A DNA stretch of 64,000 nt from DASYLJ01 sp964432595 (GTDB taxonomy: Bacteria; Desulfobacterota; Binatia; DP-6): assembly GCA_964432595.1 (NCBI GenBank), contig CAYSOF010000012.1, positions 62,001 through 126,000 of the forward strand. The letters run 5' to 3'. This document shows, one piece after another, positions 59,288-64,000 of the stretch (position 1 is its first letter; every line of letters begins with the position of its first letter). The notes under the pieces were generated by a model. It saw only the letters and a program-made list of their open reading frames with translations. It searched no databases and was not told the DNA's origin. The position numbers and the translations under genes were made by a program.

Positions 59288-59689
59288 GTGACGCCGCCGC
59301 CCGACGACGTCTTCGACGGGGATGTGCCGCACTGGCTCGCGCGCGCGATCCCCTATGGCTCGCTCGCGGTCCTGGTCGGCACCATCGTCTGGAAGACGGC
59401 GACGGCGATCGTGCAGGGTCGCGCCATCTTCTCCGACGGCTTCGCGGGCATCACGATGGGCGGCCGTCGCTTTTCGACCTCGTGGCCCGACGTCCGAGAA
59501 ACGAGCGTCGAGTTCCGCGTGCGGATGGGGAAACTCGAACCCTGGCGGCGCGCGGTGCGCCTCGACACCACCGCCGGGCCGCTGCTCCTCCACGCGCTGC
59601 CGACGTGGTTCGAGCGCGTGATGCTGAACGCGAAGCCGGCGCTCAGTCCGCCGCCCGCCGCACCCGGTAGCGGATCGGCATCCGCTTGA
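59288..59689 (+). CDS. small protein with one membrane segment
   Basis: 133 residues from GTG 59288. A membrane helix lies at about 21-40 (P-Y-G-S-L-A-V-L-V-G-T-I-V-W-K), followed by a soluble domain with R-F-S-T-S-W-P-D-V and F-E-R-V-M-L-N-A-K. The frame is open to an ATG at 59159, but that upstream part is Arg-rich and unconvincing. A 20-codon frame (59229-59291, MDRRMDHTTD) ends in a GTGA overlap with this start and could be a short leader. It overlaps the end of the convergent P450 by 47 bases, so one reading may be wrong. Family not recognised. Confidence 0.45.
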   Translation: MTPPPDDVFDGDVPHWLARAIPYGSLAVLVGTIVWKTATAIVQGRAIFSDGFAGITMGGRRFSTSWPDVRETSVEFRVRMGKLEPWRRAVRLDTTAGPLLLHALPTWFERVMLNAKPALSPPPAAPGSGSASA

Positions 59690-60914
59690 GCCCGCCGACG
59701 AACGTCGTCGCCATCGACTCGGGCGTGCCGGCCAGCTCGATCGACTCGAGACGCGGCAGCAGCTCGCGGAAGAACGCTTCGAGCTCCATCCGCGCGAGAT
59801 GCGCGCCGAGGCAGAAGTGCACGCCGATGCCGAAGGCGAGATGCTCGTCGGCGTTCCGCCGTGCGATGTCGAAGCGCATCGGGTCGGCGAACACGGTCTC
59901 GTCGCGATTCGCCGACAGGTACGACATCAGCAGCCAGTCGCCCCGCTTCAGCGGGACGCCGGAGAGCACGTAGTCCTCCTGCGCCTGCCGCATGAAGTGG
60001 CGGACCGGCGTCACCCACCGGATCATCTCGTTCACGGCGTTCGAGATCTTCGACGGGTCGTCCTTCAGCGCCTGCATCTGCGCCGGATCGCGGATCAGCG
60101 CCTCCAGCCCGCCGGCCAAGGTGCTCGACGTCGTGTCGTGGCCGGCGGTCGCGATGATCGAGTAGTAGCCCGCCGTCTCGAGGTCGCCGAGCGGCTCGCC
60201 GGCGATGCGCCCGTTCGCCACCGTCGACGCCAGGTCGGACGTCGGGTGCGCGCGCCGGTCGTTGGTGATGCCCTGGAAGTACATCGCCATGTCGGCGAGC
60301 GCCGCCATGAAGATCGCGACCGCCTCCTCGCCCTCCTTGCCACCGACGTCCGGGTCCTCGCCGCCGAAGACCTTCTGCGTCAGCTCGAGCATCCGCGGCT
60401 CGTCGGTCTCGGGCACGCCGAGGATGCTCAGGATCACGTGCAGCGGATAGTAGAGCGCGATGTCGCGCACGAAGTCGCACTGGCCGTCGTGATCGAGCAT
60501 GCGGTCGACGAAGCGGCGCGCGAGCACCGGCAGGCGCGCGCCGATCTCCTTCCGCAGGTTCGACGGCTTGAACCAGTCGTTCGTGATCTGCCGGTAGTTG
60601 CGGTGCTCGACGCCGTCCATGTGGATCAGCGTCTTGATGTCCATCCCGAGCGCCCGCCCCTTCTCGACCTCGGCGCGCGGCAGCAGGACGGAGTCGCGCG
60701 TGTTCCAGAAGAGCGTGTGGTTGCGCTCGACCTCCGCGACGTCGGCGTGGCGCGTGACGGGACGGAACGGTACGTAGCCGTCGACCTGGACGAGCGGCAG
60801 CGGATCGTTGCACCGCAAGCGCTCCGCGGCCGCGTGCCAGGCGTCGAGATCGGCATAGGCATGACGGTCGACGAAGATGCCGGCGTCGCCCGCGCGGCTC
60901 AGATCGGGATTCAT
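59643..60914 (-). CDS. cytochrome P450 (CYP124/125-like)
   Basis: 423 residues from ATG 60914 (MNPDLSRAGDAG). ATGs at 60923 and 61010 are also in frame. A TTGACA at 60945-60950 suggests a promoter whose start site would fall at the first of these, consistent with leaderless translation. I-helix T-A-G-H-D-T-T-S-S-T, E-M-I-R-W, heme loop F-G-I-G-V-H-F-C368-L-G. The ending F-V-G-G-L-K-R-M-P-I-R-Y is common in P450s that hydroxylate sterol side chains or branched lipids (CYP124/125/142-like). Redox partners are not nearby. Confidence 0.93.
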   Translation of the reverse strand: MNPDLSRAGDAGIFVDRHAYADLDAWHAAAERLRCNDPLPLVQVDGYVPFRPVTRHADVAEVERNHTLFWNTRDSVLLPRAEVEKGRALGMDIKTLIHMDGVEHRNYRQITNDWFKPSNLRKEIGARLPVLARRFVDRMLDHDGQCDFVRDIALYYPLHVILSILGVPETDEPRMLELTQKVFGGEDPDVGGKEGEEAVAIFMAALADMAMYFQGITNDRRAHPTSDLASTVANGRIAGEPLGDLETAGYYSIIATAGHDTTSSTLAGGLEALIRDPAQMQALKDDPSKISNAVNEMIRWVTPVRHFMRQAQEDYVLSGVPLKRGDWLLMSYLSANRDETVFADPMRFDIARRNADEHLAFGIGVHFCLGAHLARMELEAFFRELLPRLESIELAGTPESMATTFVGGLKRMPIRYRVRRAAD

Positions 60915-61048
60915 GCGCCTCATCCGCTCAAGCGCCCCCGCGTCTGTCAAGAACGGCGCCATGCCGCGTGCGCGATGGACGAGGTCCACGATCGGTGGCA
61001 TGTGCTCCACTGATCGCCGAGGTCAAGCGCGATCGGGGAGACGTGGAG

Positions 61049-62599
61049 ATGCGGGAACGATTGCGAGGCCTCGGCGTTGCCGTCGCGCTGTCCGTGGCGC
61101 TGGCTGGCAACGCAGCCGCCATCTGCGGCGACGGCGTGCGCGACGCCGGCGAGGCATGCGACGACGGCAACCTGGCCGACGGCGACTGCTGCTCGAGCGC
61201 ATGCGCCCCGGCCGACGACGGCGTCGTCTGCGACGACGGGCGCGGCTGCACCGCCGACGATGCGTGCCTCGCGGGCGCGTGCACGGGCATTCCGTCGGAC
61301 GCGCTCTGCCCGCTCGAGCTCGAGCGGCTCGTGTGCTGGGACGCGCGCGGCAAAGGCTTCGCCGGCCGCAAGGGCGAGCCCGTGCCCGACGCGTTTCGCG
61401 CCGACGGCGCCGTCGGGCTCGACGTGGGCGCGCCGTCGTCGCTCTGCGGCGCCGCGGTCCCCGACGACGCGGGACGCGGCATGGCACCCGGGGCGCGCGT
61501 CCAGTTCGTCGCGCATCGCGCACGGGCGTCGCGCACGAAGCCGCGGGCCAAGCCGCTGAACCGCGGCCTCACTGTCCGCCACGCGTTCGGCTCCGTGCAG
61601 CTCACGCTGAAACGCCCGACGCAGCTGCTCGTCCCCGCCGGCGTCGGCGACGGCGCCGCGGCGCCCGGGCCGACGAGCCGCCGGCTCGCGTGCTACGGCG
61701 TGAAGGCGCCGAAGCGTCGCAAGGGATCGACGCCGCCCCCGGGCGCGTTCGCGTCCGGCACGACGATCACGCTGTCCGACCTCCGCGGCGGTCCGCTCGA
61801 CTACGTGCTCGGCCAGCCGACCGCGCTCTGCACCTCCGATCGATCCGGTGACACCGGCCCGACGGGTCGCCCCGGCTACCTAGTCTGTCATCGCGCCAAG
61901 GCGCGATCGCGCGTCGGCAGCGTCAGCCTCGCCGTCGCGAGCGCCCTCGGCGGCGGCACCATGAAAGCGAAGCGGCCACGCACCGTCTGCCTGCCCGCCG
62001 TCGTGCCACCGCCCGACGCCACGGCCTCGCAGCCGTCGTTCCCGTTCCTGAACGGCTCCGGGCCGGTGAACGAGGCGATGCAGATGGTCTGGAAGGGCGG
62101 CTTCGCGGCGCCGCACACCAGCGAGGCCGCGTCGAAGCACGACGCCGAGATGGACGCGGCGAAGCTCGTCATCGCCGCCAACCTGCCCGCCGTGCAGGAC
62201 GAGCTCCTGAAGGCGCTGCAGACCCTCGCCAGCGACGACATCGGCGGCCACGCATCGCTCGGCGGCCTGCTCGACGCCGCCGGCGACGGCGACGCGATCC
62301 ATGCACACGTCGAGACCGTCCTGCTGTCGCCGCCGCACGGGCCGGAGCTCCATCCGCACGTGACGCCGCCCGACGAGCTGACGCGACTGCTGCTGGTCGA
62401 CAAGCTCGCGAAGGAGGCGAACGGCGGCAGCGCCGGCGCCATCGCCACGCTGTTCCGCGCCGCCGGGAGCCCCGACACGTCGACCGTGCAGCACGCGATC
62501 CGCAGCCTCTACCGCACGGGCCGCAGCCGCCGGCTGCTGCAGCGCGAGCTGCGCAAGCACGTGAAGCCCGAGAACCAGTACCTCCTCTACCTCGAGTGA
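61049..62599 (+). CDS. exported modular Cys-rich protein with C-terminal helical domain
   Basis: 516 residues from ATG 61049 with a signal peptide ending AAA/I near 24. First C-G-D-G-V-R-D-A-G-E-A-C-D-D-G (26-40) and a compact Cys-rich segment. Then come three copies of a module of about 90 residues that start V-C-W-D, A-C-Y-G and V-C-H-R; each ends in a hydrophobic segment and a Cys (S-S-L-C, T-A-L-C, R-T-V-C-L-P). The same module ends the penicillin acylase of this window. The last 170 residues are a helical domain rich in His and Asp. Probably extracellular. It may share a transcript with the next gene, which begins 13 bases after its stop. Confidence 0.78.
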   Translation: MRERLRGLGVAVALSVALAGNAAAICGDGVRDAGEACDDGNLADGDCCSSACAPADDGVVCDDGRGCTADDACLAGACTGIPSDALCPLELERLVCWDARGKGFAGRKGEPVPDAFRADGAVGLDVGAPSSLCGAAVPDDAGRGMAPGARVQFVAHRARASRTKPRAKPLNRGLTVRHAFGSVQLTLKRPTQLLVPAGVGDGAAAPGPTSRRLACYGVKAPKRRKGSTPPPGAFASGTTITLSDLRGGPLDYVLGQPTALCTSDRSGDTGPTGRPGYLVCHRAKARSRVGSVSLAVASALGGGTMKAKRPRTVCLPAVVPPPDATASQPSFPFLNGSGPVNEAMQMVWKGGFAAPHTSEAASKHDAEMDAAKLVIAANLPAVQDELLKALQTLASDDIGGHASLGGLLDAAGDGDAIHAHVETVLLSPPHGPELHPHVTPPDELTRLLLVDKLAKEANGGSAGAIATLFRAAGSPDTSTVQHAIRSLYRTGRSRRLLQRELRKHVKPENQYLLYLE

Positions 62600-62612
62600 G
62601 CGGAGACCAGCC

Positions 62613-64000
62613 ATGACGATCCGTCTCGCCACGATCCTGCTGCTGCTCGCCGCCGCGCCGGCGTTCGCGTGCACCGACGCGCCCGAGTGCTCCCAGCCAC
62701 CGTTCAACGCGAACCCGTCCGGCGCCGTCGCGAACGGCACCTACGACGACGTCTACGTCGGCAACTGGGCCTCGTCGCAGAGCCTGGTCTCCATGCTCTG
62801 GAACGGGCTCGACGCCGAGCAGTGCGACTGGGACGAGGGCTGGGGCTTCTACAGCGTCGGCGACACCGACTTCATGCTGACGCGCATCCTGAACGCGGCG
62901 TGGGCGGTCCGTCGCGTCCAGAGCTACACGAAGGAGCCCGGCTTCGGGCTGTGGCGCAACGTGAACGGCATCGTCTACTACAACCAGGGCCGCTGGTGGG
63001 AGTTCGTCTCCGACTACGGCGAGGACGAGTGGACGCCCGGCTGCGAGAGCGGCAACGGCGAGCACGTCGTCAGCACCGACGAGTACAACGTGCTCCACAT
63101 GGGCGGGTACAACTCGACGGTCGTGAACCGCGGCAGCACGCTCGTCCACGAGACCGTCCACCAGGACGAAGGCCACGTCGACGAGGAGGACTGCAGCCCG
63201 GACAACGTCTCCTGCGACGAGGTGTACGGCGTCTACAACTCGAACACGATGCAGATCAATTTCCTGCACGACGCGCTGGTGACGTTCGAGACGCAGACGG
63301 TGAACGGCACCAAGCTGCGCAAGGTCTCGCGCAGCGGCGACACGTGCCGCTGGATCTCGACGTTCAGCGACGAGGAGCGCGATCAGATCAACAGCCGCGC
63401 GAACTCGTGCATGAACCGCTTCGCCCAGTCGGCGTGGTCGGGATGGAAGCAGGCATTGCGCGACGAGGTCGCCGTGCGGCGGGCCGAGGGCGAGTGGACC
63501 TGCCCCGCCTGCTCGAACGCGCAGTACACGTTCAACCCGAACAGCTGCTCGCAGCCCGCGTACGCCTGCAACGAGACGATGAATCCGCAGAACGTCGGCG
63601 TGAACGCGCAGAACCGCGCCGCCTGCCAGCTCTACAACGACCTGCTCGACGACCCGGGCGCGGGTCCCGACACGATCGCCGACGCACAGCACCAGAAGCT
63701 CCTCAACTCCGCCGCGTGCAAGCCGCCGACACCCGCGGCGGCGGGCGCGTACTGCGTGGCCCGGCTCGACACCGCGACGCACGTCTCGCAGCTCGACCCA
63801 TGCGGCTGGATGGAGACGGTGAACGGCGCCGAGATCGACGCGATGGCCTGCGCGCAGGAGTTCTGCCGCCGCAAGTTCGAATCCGACCCGTGGCCCCAGG
63901 ACGAGGATCCCTACGGCTGCATCGACTACATCTGCGGCGACGACCAGTGCAGCGGCGCGTGGACCGTCAGCAACCTCGTCTGCGGCAAGGGCTTCTACAT
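62613..64000 (+). CDS. exported putative metallopeptidase-like protein (partial, runs off the window)
   Basis: 462 codons are visible from ATG 62613 to the window end, all open. Signal peptide MTIRLATILLLLAAAPAFA is cut before C20. H179-E-T-V-H183-Q-D-E-G-H is an HExxH motif with a further His five residues on, as in zinc metallopeptidases. The surrounding L-V-H-E-T-V-H-Q-D-E-G-H-V-D-E-E-D-C has many acids. The protein has over fifteen Cys and many Trp, so it is probably disulfide-rich and secreted. I do not recognise a named peptidase family, so catalysis is an inference from the motif alone. GGAG lies 8 bases upstream. Confidence 0.72.
   Translation, partial: MTIRLATILLLLAAAPAFACTDAPECSQPPFNANPSGAVANGTYDDVYVGNWASSQSLVSMLWNGLDAEQCDWDEGWGFYSVGDTDFMLTRILNAAWAVRRVQSYTKEPGFGLWRNVNGIVYYNQGRWWEFVSDYGEDEWTPGCESGNGEHVVSTDEYNVLHMGGYNSTVVNRGSTLVHETVHQDEGHVDEEDCSPDNVSCDEVYGVYNSNTMQINFLHDALVTFETQTVNGTKLRKVSRSGDTCRWISTFSDEERDQINSRANSCMNRFAQSAWSGWKQALRDEVAVRRAEGEWTCPACSNAQYTFNPNSCSQPAYACNETMNPQNVGVNAQNRAACQLYNDLLDDPGAGPDTIADAQHQKLLNSAACKPPTPAAAGAYCVARLDTATHVSQLDPCGWMETVNGAEIDAMACAQEFCRRKFESDPWPQDEDPYGCIDYICGDDQCSGAWTVSNLVCGKGFY

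Noticed and set aside
59229..59291. A 20-codon leader gene MDRRMDHTTD in front of the small membrane protein
   Set aside because: A GTGA overlap is suggestive, but length and composition give no independent support, so it is only mentioned under the downstream gene.

Overview
The window is one continuous piece of very GC-rich bacterial chromosome (roughly 70% G+C by eye). Genes are dense on both strands, start codons include many GTGs, and neighbouring genes often share 4-base ATGA/GTGA overlaps. I see no rRNA, tRNA, CRISPR array, transposase or phage gene. Two sets of genes suggest a poorly cultured, metabolically versatile environmental bacterium. One set is large exported proteins built from CGDG..EQCD, CSLRAAIQEANA, TSP3-like and Cys-rich modules. 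The other is P450s, Baeyer-Villiger-type monooxygenase, glutathione transferases, SDRs and an acyl-CoA dehydrogenase. My best guess is the Candidatus Binatia/Binatota or a related former-Deltaproteobacteria lineage; this is inference from protein style, not a database result.

Layout. 0-9.6 kb: an exported beta-helix protein, a D-2-hydroxyacid dehydrogenase, two SDRs, a Slp-type lipoprotein and a 1305-residue exported repeat protein. 9.7-17.4 kb: small exported proteins, a PfpI/DJ-1 enzyme, a decayed HAD gene, a YceI-thiolase pair, a stand-alone ClpX-type zinc finger, and a five-gene operon (DUF4336, double GNAT, GFA, small protein, truncated GNAT). 17.4-24.1 kb: a beta-propeller protein with two CxxCH heme motifs and an exported penicillin-acylase-like Ntn hydrolase with a Cys-rich tail. 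24.2-27.9 kb: pabB, pabC and an amino acid permease. 27.9-33.2 kb: a serine hydrolase, an HxlR regulator divergent from a carboxymuconolactone decarboxylase with two palindromic operators between them, a DEAD-box helicase and a methanethiol S-methyltransferase-like membrane enzyme.

33.5-42.6 kb: two paralogous exported CSLREA/beta-helix proteins flank a four-gene minus-strand operon (zinc-finger SDR, GLG1-like Cys-rich protein, MFS exporter, alpha/beta hydrolase). 42.67-48.45 kb: six plus-strand genes packed as an operon. The first three (aminoglycoside-phosphotransferase-like kinase, acyl-CoA dehydrogenase, SDR) look like the split form of mammalian ACAD11, or the LvaA/LvaC/LvaD set for 4-hydroxyacyl-CoA catabolism; they are followed by an NAD(P)-binding protein, an unknown protein and a P450. 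48.6-61 kb: more accessory oxidative and detoxification genes: GSTs, DUF1214 protein, sulfotransferase, Baeyer-Villiger monooxygenase, TetR-SDR pair, DUF3105 protein and a second P450. It also holds an acetolactate decarboxylase fused to a ribbon-helix-helix domain and broken by a 17-bp tandem duplication. 61-64 kb: two exported proteins, the last running off the window.

The most notable cross-window pattern is that the exported proteins share lineage-style modules. A CYK/VCH-type repeat occurs both in the penicillin acylase tail and in the 61-kb protein. An N-terminal module ending in CGDG..CD occurs in the beta-propeller and DUF3105 proteins. A C-terminal domain of the 4.8-kb giant reappears in the 14-kb protein.
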